The translations under genes were made by a program, and so were the position numbers. A stretch of DNA of 50,944 bases from a virus. Positions within the stretch are counted from its first letter, which is position 1, and every line of letters starts with the position of its first letter. The notes under the pieces are model-generated. The model did no database searches. It had not been told where the DNA came from and saw nothing but the letters and a program-made list of their open reading frames with translations. Below are positions 36,954 to 45,009 of this stretch, one piece after another. The stretch lies in the IMG/VR virus record IMGVR_UViG_3300024429_000009, positions 1 to 50,944 of that record; one strand, given 5' to 3'.

Positions 36954-38281
36954 AGGAATTGCTCCTTGAGGTCCCGGTTGAACATAGTATCTTCCTTGGC
37001 CAGCTTTTTCTTAATAAGTGGAATATAGCTCTTGACTATCTCGTAGCCGATAAACTGCCGATTCTTCTTCTTTGCCACGGCAAGAGTGGTTCCCGAGCCA
37101 CACATGGGATCAAGTGCGATGCCCGGTCGCCAGCCTGCATTACATCCGCAGTCAGTCCAGCCGATGGTTATAATCTTATTGACAAATTCCTCTCCTCGTT
37201 CCCTAGCCGCCTGCCTTAATAATGCTAACCGGTTAGCATTTTGTCCAATCTTATATTCCGAGTCCGTTTTCCCTGTATGGTCGGGATTATCCTTCTTGGT
37301 TATCCTCACCCTAGCCTTACCGCATTTTTTGCATATCCATTCAGGGCAGGATGATAATATAGGTCTAATGATTAACTTTTCAGGAAAGGTAGCGAAATGA
37401 GCTTCTGGATATGGTTGAGTAGGGATTGTCCAGACATCGCCGGGGTTTTTGCCAGAAGGGTTTAGATAAACCCTGTTCATTTGATAGGCCATATTATCTT
37501 TGATAGCAGGTTTTTTATCTCTGCCCCAGTTATCTTTCCTGTTAATTGTTTCTTGCTTATGTTTCTCCCTTATAGCATCCAAATCAAACCAATACTTCTT
37601 TTCCTTAGTCAGCATAAATACTGGCTCATACTTATTTGCCAACCTATCCTTAACCGAGCTAGGCATAGCATTAGGCTTGTGCCATTTGATATCATTGCGG
37701 AGAATCCAGCCCTGCTCGTCTATCATTTTTAATATGAGACGATAATTTTGGAGAACCATACATTTATCTGGCAACCCGTGTATTTTTTCAACTACTATAT
37801 CGGAGCATTTCCTACTTATACCAGTCGTACTCGGACTATCTGACCACCTTTTCGCTGAATAACAATCCCCATGATTCCACCACATAACTCCAGTAGGTTT
37901 CAAGACTCGCTTGCACTCGAGGGTTATTAGAAGCAGATGTTCAAGATACATTTCTAAAGTAGGCTCGAGGCCCAGTTGACCATACCAAGCTCCGCAGAGT
38001 TGGCAGAATTGACCTCCAGTAGAATGAGTTTTAGCAATTTCAGGATTTTGCTGATTCCCTACTTGAGCAGTTGGACCCGATACAGAACCTCTTTCCCTGA
38101 CTACTAATTTATCTCCCCATTGATGTTCACAATTCGGCGCCGCACCCCAAATCTGGTTAGCTTCTTGGCCATAATCCCTCAAACCCCAGTAAGGACACGA
38201 TGTAACAATACAGTCAATAGAGTTATCATCTATTTCTGGCATTGATACTGAGGATTTATTATAGATTACGTTAGTCTCCAT
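36950..38281 (-). CDS. N4/N6 DNA methyltransferase
   Basis: The 443-residue protein has the catalytic motif SCPYW (28-32) near the N-terminus and the SAM motif DPMCGSGTT (391-399) near the C-terminus, the beta-type order. A Cys-pair zinc knuckle (CPEWICKKCGK) precedes the SAM motif. This fits phage amino-methyltransferases that protect DNA from restriction. AAGG lies directly before the ATG. No partner endonuclease gene is adjacent, so it looks like an orphan enzyme. Confidence 0.92.
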   Translation of the reverse strand: METNVIYNKSSVSMPEIDDNSIDCIVTSCPYWGLRDYGQEANQIWGAAPNCEHQWGDKLVVRERGSVSGPTAQVGNQQNPEIAKTHSTGGQFCQLCGAWYGQLGLEPTLEMYLEHLLLITLECKRVLKPTGVMWWNHGDCYSAKRWSDSPSTTGISRKCSDIVVEKIHGLPDKCMVLQNYRLILKMIDEQGWILRNDIKWHKPNAMPSSVKDRLANKYEPVFMLTKEKKYWFDLDAIREKHKQETINRKDNWGRDKKPAIKDNMAYQMNRVYLNPSGKNPGDVWTIPTQPYPEAHFATFPEKLIIRPILSSCPEWICKKCGKARVRITKKDNPDHTGKTDSEYKIGQNANRLALLRQAARERGEEFVNKIITIGWTDCGCNAGWRPGIALDPMCGSGTTLAVAKKKNRQFIGYEIVKSYIPLIKKKLAKEDTMFNRDLKEQFL

Positions 38282-38333
38282 CCCTTACCTTTTGCCCCTT
38301 TTGCTTAGGGAGTTTAATATATTCTTTCTTCAT

Positions 38334-38555
38334 CTAATCACTTTCAAGGTCAAGGTCGCCATATTTTATATACTGTTTAATCTGTCCAATAGCTATTTTA
38401 GGTGTCTCAGCACATTCACAACAAACAGTCCGACTCCGATACCTCCAAACAGGTTCATGCTTAACAAGTTTTCTACAGGTAACGCATTCATACCAAAACA
38501 ACCACGGAACAACTTTTTTCGGTGGTGCATACTGAGGTTTTGGATCTTTTCTCAT
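38334..38555 (-). CDS. Small zinc-ribbon protein, 73 residues
   Basis: The product has CVTC and CCEC knuckles about 23 residues apart, which could bind one zinc. The N-terminus is Pro/Lys-rich. GGAG lies six bases before the ATG. It is located between two DNA methyltransferase genes; the role is unknown. Confidence 0.62.
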   Translation of the reverse strand: MRKDPKPQYAPPKKVVPWLFWYECVTCRKLVKHEPVWRYRSRTVCCECAETPKIAIGQIKQYIKYGDLDLESD

Positions 38556-38565
38556 CTCCTTCTCC

Positions 38566-38931
38566 TTACTTTTTGCCTGTCAAATATCCTTTGACCTTTT
38601 CTAACTCGCCTCCACGTGCAGGAACTAAAACGAGAGCAAGTCTAGTATTTTTCCTAAGATACTCTATATACTCTGCTAAACCCTTCATACCACTGGCGTA
38701 CAGTAATATTCCCATATCAAATTCATTCGGTTTGAAAAGCAAGTGGCCGTTCTTCATAAAGAATGTCCTTTGATTTTTCTTCTTGTCGTGGGTAAAACAT
38801 TCAATAATCCAGATTTTCTCTTTATGAAAAGTAACAAACATCACCGTTTTAAGAAAAGGAAAGACCAAAATATTATCACCGCTGCTAAACCTACTAGCTG
38901 ACTTATGTAACGTAACATGTCCATTATTCAT
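38566..38931 (-). CDS. Hypothetical protein, 121 residues
   Basis: The protein mixes short strands and helices (ILVFPFLKTVMFVTFHKEKIW) and has no recognised family. Its start overlaps the C5 methyltransferase stop (ATGA), with GGAGG seven bases upstream. Coupling suggests joint expression with the methyltransferase; an inhibitor or specificity factor is conceivable but unsupported. Confidence 0.62.
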   Translation of the reverse strand: MNNGHVTLHKSASRFSSGDNILVFPFLKTVMFVTFHKEKIWIIECFTHDKKKNQRTFFMKNGHLLFKPNEFDMGILLYASGMKGLAEYIEYLRKNTRLALVLVPARGGELEKVKGYLTGKK

Positions 38932-39722
38932 CGGTTAGCCTCCAAACTAGCCTTTAATCCTTCTCCAATTAACTCCCCTATAGCACACTCCCATACCCTC
39001 AAGGCTGTCTTACGGTTCATCTGAATATGTAGTTTAGTATTCCAATAAAGATCCTTGACTTCTTCTTTTGGGAATCCATTCTTAGCAAAGCATTTTACAG
39101 CTACTATTGCTGGCTGAAACATCTGATCATCTTTTACTTTTAATTGCTCTGGGCCAAAATGAGTCGGTGGAGGAAAACTCGGTAATATACCTAAGTCCTT
39201 CCTGGCTCCCTGAATAAAGATCCTTTTTCTATATTGTGGCACACCATAACTGACCGCATCCATCATAAGACAACGAGTTACATAGCTACAATTCTCAAGA
39301 CATTCCATTAGTAGAATAAAGAAATCCTTAAATGCGAATAACCCGGGTACGTTCTCGATATAAAATACTTCTGGTTTAATACCTTTTACCATCCGCACAA
39401 ATTCATTCATTAGTTTTGAGTTAGGATTATCAAGACTTCGATTTGTACTCAACACACTGAAGCCTTGACACGGAGGACCACCGAATAGCAAAGTCAGCTC
39501 TCCCTTCTTGATCTTGGCTATTTCCAGTAATTTTCTTGCAGTCAACTTTCGGATATCTTCCTCGAGGACAACTGTTCCTTTCTGATTAGCCCTATACGTC
39601 TGCGCTGCCCCCTTATCGTTTTCAACTGCTACCAGAACCTTAAACCCAGCTCCTCGTATGCCTAACGAGAATCCTCCACAACCAGCGAATAAGTCAATTC
39701 CTGTCGGTTTCTTATCCTTCAT
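38928..39722 (-). CDS. C5-cytosine DNA methyltransferase, short
   Basis: The 264-residue protein shows motif I DLFAGCGGFSLG (10-21), motif IV GGPPCQGFS (81-89, nucleophile Cys85), motif VI ENV (123-125) and motif VIII QYRKR (163-167). It is shorter than usual C5 enzymes. The expected motif X near the end reads AIGELIGEGLKA instead of the common IGNAVPP, and the target-recognition region is small. It is probably an orphan protective methyltransferase, and activity is not certain. GGGGG precedes the ATG. Confidence 0.9.
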   Translation of the reverse strand: MKDKKPTGIDLFAGCGGFSLGIRGAGFKVLVAVENDKGAAQTYRANQKGTVVLEEDIRKLTARKLLEIAKIKKGELTLLFGGPPCQGFSVLSTNRSLDNPNSKLMNEFVRMVKGIKPEVFYIENVPGLFAFKDFFILLMECLENCSYVTRCLMMDAVSYGVPQYRKRIFIQGARKDLGILPSFPPPTHFGPEQLKVKDDQMFQPAIVAVKCFAKNGFPKEEVKDLYWNTKLHIQMNRKTALRVWECAIGELIGEGLKASLEANR

Positions 39723-39969
39723 CTTTCCCCCTGCAAACAGTAATTAACCGCTTTGTACTCACCACAATTACCCTGTTCCTACTCAGGATCCTCCCTAGCA
39801 TTCTAGACGTCGTAATATCATAGTGCGGATGTCGTTGATGCCTCTGAAACCAACTCGGTTTCAGCCCCACCGACTTGGCAAAACAGTGCAATTCCGATAA
39901 ATCATTCCCTACTAGATGAACCTTATCTGTATATATCATCAATATCCCCTGTGGATAGAAAGTAGCCAT
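39712..39969 (-). CDS. DUF4031 protein
   Basis: The 85-residue protein has the DUF4031 signature MIYTDKVHLVGNDLSELHCFA, split here as strand and helix, followed by LKPSWFQRHQRHPHYDIT. The family is common in phages and of unknown function. It overlaps the methyltransferase start by 11 bases. Confidence 0.8.
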   Translation of the reverse strand: MATFYPQGILMIYTDKVHLVGNDLSELHCFAKSVGLKPSWFQRHQRHPHYDITTSRMLGRILSRNRVIVVSTKRLITVCRGKDEG

Positions 39970-40193
39970 AATCCGATAGAGATATAATACCCTCTGCCCT
40001 TACACCATTTCGGCAGCCACACATGAACCCACCAGTCTTTTGGCAGAATAGTAAATCCATACTTAATTCTTCTTCCCCATACCACACTTATTATGTTCCA
40101 ATCAGGTCTAAACTCTGGCCTGATTTCAGCACACCACATAATCGAATTCTCTCCGTACCTAACCCAGGCCCAAGGTAATTTCTTTCGTTTCAT
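39939..40193 (-). CDS. Trp-rich hypothetical protein, 84 residues
   Basis: AAGGAG lies six bases before the ATG at 40193, which overlaps the upstream stop (ATGA). The longer frame to 40265 lacks such a site. The product is Trp- and Arg-rich (WAWVRYGENSIMWCAEIRPEF, KDWWVHVWLPKW). No family is recognised. Confidence 0.6.
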   Translation of the reverse strand: MKRKKLPWAWVRYGENSIMWCAEIRPEFRPDWNIISVVWGRRIKYGFTILPKDWWVHVWLPKWCKGRGYYISIGLWLLSIHRGY

Positions 40194-40336
40194 CTGCTCT
40201 CCTTTCCCTCTCTCAGCGCCCGAAGTAGGAAAAAGCAGGTCCAAATTGACGTGAAGAGGACCCACAGGATTGCCGTTGCCTCGCTCGGAACGGTAATTAT
40301 AGCCAGAACAGAGATAAAAAGTAGGATTTTCTTCAT
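40190..40336 (-). CDS. Small membrane protein, 48 residues
   Basis: ATG at 40336 overlaps the helicase-loader stop (ATGA), and the frame ends in ATGA with the next gene. The product has two hydrophobic segments (about 4-17 and 22-38) and a basic tail. It is holin-like in size and topology but sits among replication genes, so lysis is unlikely. Confidence 0.6.
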   Translation of the reverse strand: MKKILLFISVLAIITVPSEATAILWVLFTSIWTCFFLLRALREGKESR

Positions 40337-41133
40337 GATCCCTGGCCCCCGCTTATCTTCTTTCTCCTAGATAGCTTTCTCCAATCGTCAAACTCCATCA
40401 CTACGCTTTTGCACATTTCCACTATCCGGGAGACGAACCTTGAGCCGATATGCTCTTCTATTTCTTCCAAGCCTAAATTAGAGGTTATTATCGTTGGCTT
40501 CAGAGCTCCACTCCTGCCATCAAGTATCAAATATAAGTCCTGCAGTACCCACTCGCTCACCTTCTCCACCCCTAATTCATCTAGGAATAAGTAATCGTAT
40601 TCCTTGTATTTCTCTATTATATCCTTCTCGCTCAGCCCGTTCGCGATATGCTCCCTGATGTTTAGTAGGAGATCCGGTACTTTTATAAAATAGCAGCTCA
40701 GGTGATCATCCAGGATAAGCTCCCTCATAATAGCAATAGCCAGGTGAGTCTTGCCCGTTCCGTTGCTGCCAGTCAGGAATAACCCCTCGCCAGCACTGAC
40801 CGGTTTCTCAGTATATCTCCTAATGATCCCTAAAACCCTTTTCCTCGATATATCTATTGCCCGGAAGCTGTCTAGCGTACAGCCCAAATATCTCTTAGGT
40901 ACTCCCCGGCTTGCCAATAGGTCTCTTATCTTCTCCTTTATTTCTTTCAGCCTCCCATCCTGCCTTGCCTTTAATATGGGAGCCATACACTTATTACATA
41001 AACCTCTTTCCGCTTCTTTCCAAGTTATAAGTTTATGGCACTTCTTACATTCAGGTTTCGTAAAGGTCCCTATATTTATCCTCTTTCCTAGATTTGTCTG
41101 TTTGATAATGTTGCCGATTCTGCTTGCTTCCAC
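40333..41133 (-). CDS. DnaC/IstB-like helicase loader
   Basis: The 266-residue AAA+ protein starts at GTG with GGAGG six bases upstream. It has an N-terminal zinc knuckle (CKKCHK and CNKC, about 29-54), Walker A TGSNGTGKTH, Walker B YDYLFLDELG, and sensor-type TIITSN. It fits phage loaders that bring the replicative helicase to the origin (lambda P analogue). The gene overlaps the O-like gene by 83 bases. Confidence 0.92.
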   Translation of the reverse strand: MEASRIGNIIKQTNLGKRINIGTFTKPECKKCHKLITWKEAERGLCNKCMAPILKARQDGRLKEIKEKIRDLLASRGVPKRYLGCTLDSFRAIDISRKRVLGIIRRYTEKPVSAGEGLFLTGSNGTGKTHLAIAIMRELILDDHLSCYFIKVPDLLLNIREHIANGLSEKDIIEKYKEYDYLFLDELGVEKVSEWVLQDLYLILDGRSGALKPTIITSNLGLEEIEEHIGSRFVSRIVEMCKSVVMEFDDWRKLSRRKKISGGQGS

Positions 41134-41854
41134 CTAATTCCTCCTTACGTTGTATTTCTAACTTATCAAACTGCTTTCTGAGTTTGCTACCACTCAGGAT
41201 ATTAGTTTTCCAGAATGAATGATTTAGGGCCCAGCTAATTATTACGCTTACTTTCTTTAGATCTCTTCTGTCTTTCTCCTCCATAAGTCTGATCTCGTTA
41301 GCCCACCTATCGAGATGTCTTCCCGCGAATACATAGTCCGGCTTGTTCTCTTTAATGAGCTTCTCTAGTAGCTTGGCCAGGGTCAAATGTTTATCTTTGT
41401 ATGCCACTTTCTTAATTAACCGGTGAGGTCTTTCTTTTGTATAGTTTTCTTTCTTTCTTTTGTGGTCACCATTTTTGGTGATAGTTGCGTCACCATTTTT
41501 GGTGACAGGGGTATCACCATTTTTGGTGATAGTCACCATTTTTGGTGATAGTTTCCATTTCTCCCAGTCTTTCTGTATTCCATACTTACAGATATAACTA
41601 TCACCATTTTTGGTGACAAGTTCTTTTTTAAGTAAGCTCTCTAACAGTCTCGCCACGTGTCTCCTCTCAATTCCTGTGGCTTTTGCGAATTGGGTATGAG
41701 AAATAGTGTCTATTTTCTTATGCCATCCCCAGGTCTTTCTAAAAATTACCCATAAGATTTGCATTTCTTGCCCTGGTATTCTTATTTTTGCTAGATGATC
41801 AGCGATCTCATTCGCTATATCTATATGGCCATTCTCTCGCTGTGGGTTTGCCAT
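41051..41854 (-). CDS. Replication initiator (lambda O-like) containing the origin
   Basis: The 267-residue protein has the phage rep O winged-helix N-terminus (about 1-95: ILWVIFRKTWGWHKKIDTIS, then KATGIERRHVARLLESLLKKEL). The middle repeats TKNGD five times because the DNA there is an array of palindromic iterons. The C-terminus is helical and charged, likely the loader-binding part. As in lambda, the initiator would bind sites within its own gene and recruit the downstream DnaC-like loader. Confidence 0.9.
   Translation of the reverse strand: MANPQRENGHIDIANEIADHLAKIRIPGQEMQILWVIFRKTWGWHKKIDTISHTQFAKATGIERRHVARLLESLLKKELVTKNGDSYICKYGIQKDWEKWKLSPKMVTITKNGDTPVTKNGDATITKNGDHKRKKENYTKERPHRLIKKVAYKDKHLTLAKLLEKLIKENKPDYVFAGRHLDRWANEIRLMEEKDRRDLKKVSVIISWALNHSFWKTNILSGSKLRKQFDKLEIQRKEELGGSKQNRQHYQTDKSRKEDKYRDLYET
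41466..41616 (+). repeat. Replication origin iterons inside the O-like gene
   Basis: Five exact copies of the 16-base palindrome TCACCATTTTTGGTGA begin at 41466, 41490, 41514, 41533 and 41601. The first three are 24 bases apart, the fourth 19 and the fifth 68. Each has 6-base arms and a 4-base T spacer. This matches lambdoid origins embedded in the initiator gene. Confidence 0.9.
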
Positions 41855-41895
41855 TACTTATTTCCTATCCTTAATTATCCCTTTAATAGAAATGA

Positions 41896-41933
41896 GCCCG
41901 CACCAGAGACAGGAGAGAACTCTGATAACGGGC
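41896..41933. other. Imperfect hairpin upstream of the O-like gene
   Basis: GCCCG (41896-41900) pairs with CGGGC (41929-41933), and CAGAG (41904-41908) pairs with CTCTG (41920-41924), with a small internal loop. It directly follows the terminator-like element in the leftward direction and precedes the replication gene leader. It might act in antitermination or mRNA processing. Confidence 0.5.
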
Positions 41934-41935
41934 CC

Positions 41936-41997
41936 AATAAAAAAAGGCTACTCGTACTTTGGGGAAAGCGGGCGGAAAACGTAGTCCGTAAGTAGCC
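41936..41997 (-). terminator. Intrinsic terminator-like element before the replication genes
   Basis: On the minus strand GGCTACT (41997-41991) pairs with AGTAGCC (41952-41946) across a large loop and is followed by seven T residues and ATT. It lies in the 190-base gap between the Rad50-like ATPase and the O-like gene, otherwise empty. It resembles the elements at 35775 and 25748 in having a large loop and a T6-7ATT tail. Confidence 0.6.
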
Positions 41998-42046
41998 GAT
42001 TTCTGTCTGATAATGATTTTCATTTGTTTTCCTTATAGCGACTTTT

Positions 42047-43282
42047 CTAGGACTCTTTAGATAACTTTAACTCACCATCCTCAATTATGAATCCCACCTC
42101 CCCCTCTTCTACTCTCTCAATCCAGATCTGAAAATCATTATTGTTTGCCATCTCTCTGATGATCTTCATATTCTCCTCATCAAGTAATGAGCCATCTCTT
42201 ACCCGGATCACCTTTAATTTAGGATTGACTGCCATCGCTATAGCCATAGATACCTTTAGCTGTTCGGAATCAGAGAGCTGAGAAAAGGGAAAGCCCTTAT
42301 AAGTTACGCTGTCTTTATCAACCGAAAGCCCCTTTATGGGCATATCTGCTTTCTCCAGGGCCTGTTTCTTATTTGAATCCAGCTTTTCTATTTGTTTAGT
42401 AAGTCCATCGCGTTCCCCGGATAGCTTTTTAATATCTGTTTCTTTTTCCCGGAATGCTTCCGCTGCCCTTATTCGCTTGTTTACACTTTCGGCTTCATCA
42501 ATCTTGGTCCTTATTTCCTCAACATCAACCTGTTTATTCTCCTTCAGCCAGTTTCCATGAGCTTTTATTTTCTCCTTATTGTCCTCAACTCTGTTCCTGA
42601 GCTTTCCTATCTTCTCGATATCCTCGTCAATCTGCGCCTGGGTAAAATCTAGATTATGTAGTCTGTTTTCAATGTCGGTATTATGCTTAACTCCGGTTTC
42701 GAGCTTCTCAGTGAGCGATGTTATACTTATTTCCAACACCGGGGTTTCCTCCGGCTCTTCCATCTCTTCTAGCTGTATCTGTACTGCCTTTAGCTCCCTG
42801 TTCTTCAGGGTCCTCTCATCATAAATAGTTTCCTTTTTCTCTTCTAGCTCCTTCAGATCTAATTTCAAATCTACGAGTTCAAGAAGCGTCTCTCCCTGCT
42901 CCTTGCTGTTCAGCCTTGAGAAGTCCAGGGGGTCAAATGATAATTTACCCATAAACCTGTCCAGGAGTTGCTGGGGTGACTTGTACTGCATCCCCTCTTT
43001 GTTCTCTACTTTCAGATAGCTCTTCTCGTTTCCCGTCCAGTTCCTAGTGACGATGATGTCCCCCAGGTCAACCCTCACCTGTGCTTTATCCTCACCCTTC
43101 CTTATAGGCTTTGGTGTTTTCTTCTTTCCATCGCCCCATGAAAGAGCGTACCATATCGAATCGAGCACCGATGATTTACCCTGATCATTCTTCCCCGAGA
43201 TTATCACCAAATTGTCCTTTGGTTTGATCTCGATTGCCTTGATCCTCTTGATGTTCTCTGCTTTTAGCTCAACTATTTTCAC
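42047..43282 (-). CDS. Rad50/SbcC-like ATPase
   Basis: The 411-residue protein starts at a GTG with AGGAG six bases upstream; the ATG at 43303 lacks such a site. It begins VKIVELKAENIKRI, then Walker A SGKNDQGKSS. A central coiled coil (about 130-310) and a C-terminal LSDSEQLKVSMAIAMA signature-like motif complete it. Size fits phage gp46-type or RecF-like recombination ATPases with a short coiled coil. No Mre11-type nuclease is adjacent; the RecB/Cas4-like nuclease two genes upstream may be the partner. Confidence 0.85.
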   Translation of the reverse strand: MKIVELKAENIKRIKAIEIKPKDNLVIISGKNDQGKSSVLDSIWYALSWGDGKKKTPKPIRKGEDKAQVRVDLGDIIVTRNWTGNEKSYLKVENKEGMQYKSPQQLLDRFMGKLSFDPLDFSRLNSKEQGETLLELVDLKLDLKELEEKKETIYDERTLKNRELKAVQIQLEEMEEPEETPVLEISITSLTEKLETGVKHNTDIENRLHNLDFTQAQIDEDIEKIGKLRNRVEDNKEKIKAHGNWLKENKQVDVEEIRTKIDEAESVNKRIRAAEAFREKETDIKKLSGERDGLTKQIEKLDSNKKQALEKADMPIKGLSVDKDSVTYKGFPFSQLSDSEQLKVSMAIAMAVNPKLKVIRVRDGSLLDEENMKIIREMANNNDFQIWIERVEEGEVGFIIEDGELKLSKES

Positions 43283-43478
43283 CTTTTTCTCCTTTCTTCT
43301 CATACTTTATTTTAGGTAACAGTCTATTAACCCTTTTAATCTGTTCGTTAATAGCTTTTCTCATCTTTTCTCGAATTGTAAAAGGATGCCAATGAGCAGT
43401 AATCGTGTCTGTATTAAGTTGTATCACCGTAAGAGCATTCTTTATATCGAGTACTTTTTCATCATCTATATAGGCCAT
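43269..43478 (-). CDS. Small hypothetical protein, paralogue A
   Basis: The 69-residue protein begins MAYIDDEKVLDIKNAL and ends in ...LLPKIKYEKKG. The 50-residue protein encoded just upstream begins MAYIDNEKLGKIKNAL and ends LLPQIKY, so the two are paralogues. GGAGG precedes the ATG. The function is unknown; position suggests a recombination accessory role. Confidence 0.7.
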   Translation of the reverse strand: MAYIDDEKVLDIKNALTVIQLNTDTITAHWHPFTIREKMRKAINEQIKRVNRLLPKIKYEKKGEKGENS

Positions 43479-43494
43479 CCTTTATTCCTCCTTC

Positions 43495-43558
43495 AGCCCG
43501 CCCTGTTAAGGATTGAACTCCTAACGACTTACCTTTTCAGAGCGCTACAGGACGGGCT
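43495..43558. other. Long hairpin between paralogous small genes
   Basis: AGCCCGCCCTGT (43495-43506) pairs with ACAGGACGGGCT (43547-43558) over 12 positions with one mismatch. The 40-base loop contains a further hairpin with GTTCAATC, like a T-loop. It ends four bases before the GGAGG of the next leftward gene. No T-tract follows, so it is not a terminator. Confidence 0.6.
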
Positions 43559-43565
43559 AAACCTC

Positions 43566-43718
43566 TCAATATTTTATCTGAGGTAGTAGTTTACCAATCC
43601 CTCCCACTTGCCTAATTATTAACTCTCTATTATCCTGTTTGGTATCTAATGCACTTCGTAAAATGATAGCCAAGGCGTTCTTTATTTTGCCTAATTTTTC
43701 GTTATCTATGTAAGCCAT
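43566..43718 (-). CDS. Small hypothetical protein, paralogue B, 50 residues
   Basis: ATG at 43718 is one base after the nuclease stop. The sequence is similar to the next leftward gene at both ends (MAYIDNEKLGKIKNAL and LLPQIKY). It lacks part of the middle. A tandem duplication is the simplest explanation. Confidence 0.65.
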   Translation of the reverse strand: MAYIDNEKLGKIKNALAIILRSALDTKQDNRELIIRQVGGIGKLLPQIKY

Positions 43719-44789
43719 TTAAGAATCCTTCCTCTTCTTGAACCCAAATTGGATCTCCTGTATCGGCTTGATCAGCTCTTTTGGTAGTCCGGCTTTGCGT
43801 ATAGTCATTTTATCGACATTGAAATAGGTTAGGGGATCAATGCCCTGCTCGCAGAGGGCATCGTACACTTTCTCCTTATCTAGTATCTCTAGCGTATTCT
43901 GCGGGTTGTAGCCGTATGATCCGGTAGCAAGCGGTATATTGCCATTCTCGTCAACGAATCCCCTGAGTAGATCTCTGACCGCATTCAACCTCTGCTGAAA
44001 TACTAAAACATTACCGGCGTATTCAACTGCTTTCTCCATTGTGTCGATTATCGGTAGATTGCCCCTCTCCACTAGGCTCATCCTCTCACTACACTTGCTA
44101 GCGTACCCGCACAGTGAGCAAAAACTGCCTGGCTTAGCCGGGAATTTCTTAGCCACCTCCATTCCTGCCACAATTTTCCTGACTTTCTTCTCAATGTTTG
44201 GTATAGTAGACACGGGGATCTCGACTGACTTTTCGATTCGGTACCTGATGAAGTGATTCTTGACCAGGATAGTATCGTATTCTTTGTGACCGGGCCCAGC
44301 TAAATCAATATAACTCAGTGCCCAGGCATAGACTTCCAGTTGAAATCTACTTATATCTGTATTCCATCCTGATTTCCAGTCTGTGATTACCAACCTATCT
44401 TCCTCTATATCCACCTTATCAATCTTAAAGCGAAACCAGACATCGTTACTCCGCCAGCCGGTTTGTTCTCCTTCCTTAGTTATCGCTATTTCAACCTCGC
44501 TCCCGCTATGGGTCTCAGGATTCAGCACGAATGACCTAGCGAACCTGTCCATCAGTTCGGGCCCCTCTGGTAGCTCATCCAACCCCTCAGTTAATCCTTT
44601 CCAGGTGATGTCGGAGGTCAGCTCATTCTTCACCAGGTACTTGATATACTCATCTACTTTATCATGTAGTATCCGTCCCTGTATCAGAAGAGGTGACGCC
44701 ATAGTCGGACGCTTATCTTTAGTATATTTCCAGCTTTGCGGGCAGGCTATATATGTACTGATTTGAGTATACGAGTAGCTTCTGGTCAT
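43719..44789 (-). CDS. RecB/Cas4-like PD-(D/E)XK nuclease with Fe-S cysteines
   Basis: The 356-residue protein has YSYTQISTYIACPQSW at the N-terminus with the first Cys, GRILHDKVDEYI, a catalytic DRLVITDWKSGW (D...D-x-K), the following QLEVYAWAL, and a C-terminal cluster FCSLCGYASKC. This is the PDDEXK_1 layout with a likely four-Cys iron-sulfur site, as in AddB/Cas4-type exonucleases. A role in DNA-end processing for recombination fits the neighbouring ATPase. The start overlaps the upstream stop (ATGA). Confidence 0.88.
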   Translation of the reverse strand: MTRSYSYTQISTYIACPQSWKYTKDKRPTMASPLLIQGRILHDKVDEYIKYLVKNELTSDITWKGLTEGLDELPEGPELMDRFARSFVLNPETHSGSEVEIAITKEGEQTGWRSNDVWFRFKIDKVDIEEDRLVITDWKSGWNTDISRFQLEVYAWALSYIDLAGPGHKEYDTILVKNHFIRYRIEKSVEIPVSTIPNIEKKVRKIVAGMEVAKKFPAKPGSFCSLCGYASKCSERMSLVERGNLPIIDTMEKAVEYAGNVLVFQQRLNAVRDLLRGFVDENGNIPLATGSYGYNPQNTLEILDKEKVYDALCEQGIDPLTYFNVDKMTIRKAGLPKELIKPIQEIQFGFKKRKDS

Positions 44790-44965
44790 TTGGATTGCTC
44801 CTTCTCACTTCTTACCATTTGCTCAATCATCCCCAGGGAAATCTTGAAGGAATCCAAAACACCCTGTACTAAGCCTTTCATATCTATCGTTAATTCCACT
44901 ATCACAATCCCTTTCTCCTGGTCAAAATGCTTAACTTCGCTATTCTTAACATATTTATCTAACAT
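44786..44965 (-). CDS. Small hypothetical protein, 59 residues
   Basis: ATG at 44965 with GGAG seven bases upstream opens a 59-residue frame. The product has a beta hairpin-like middle (EKGIVIVELTIDMKGLV) and charged ends. It overlaps the nuclease start by four bases (ATGA). No family is recognised. Confidence 0.65.
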   Translation of the reverse strand: MLDKYVKNSEVKHFDQEKGIVIVELTIDMKGLVQGVLDSFKISLGMIEQMVRSEKEQSK

Positions 44966-45009
44966 CTACTTCTCCTCTCTCTTTCTGAGAATTATAGGTT
45001 TTCAGTATA

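Noticed and set aside
41466-41616. CRISPR or transposon ends
   Set aside because: Short palindromes with regular 24-base spacing lie inside a replication initiator frame, which is the pattern of origin iterons.
43495-43558. tRNA gene on the minus strand
   Set aside because: A 7-bp acceptor-like stem and a T-loop-like motif exist, but the T stem has a bulge, extra bases separate it from the acceptor, no anticodon arm forms, and no CCA follows.
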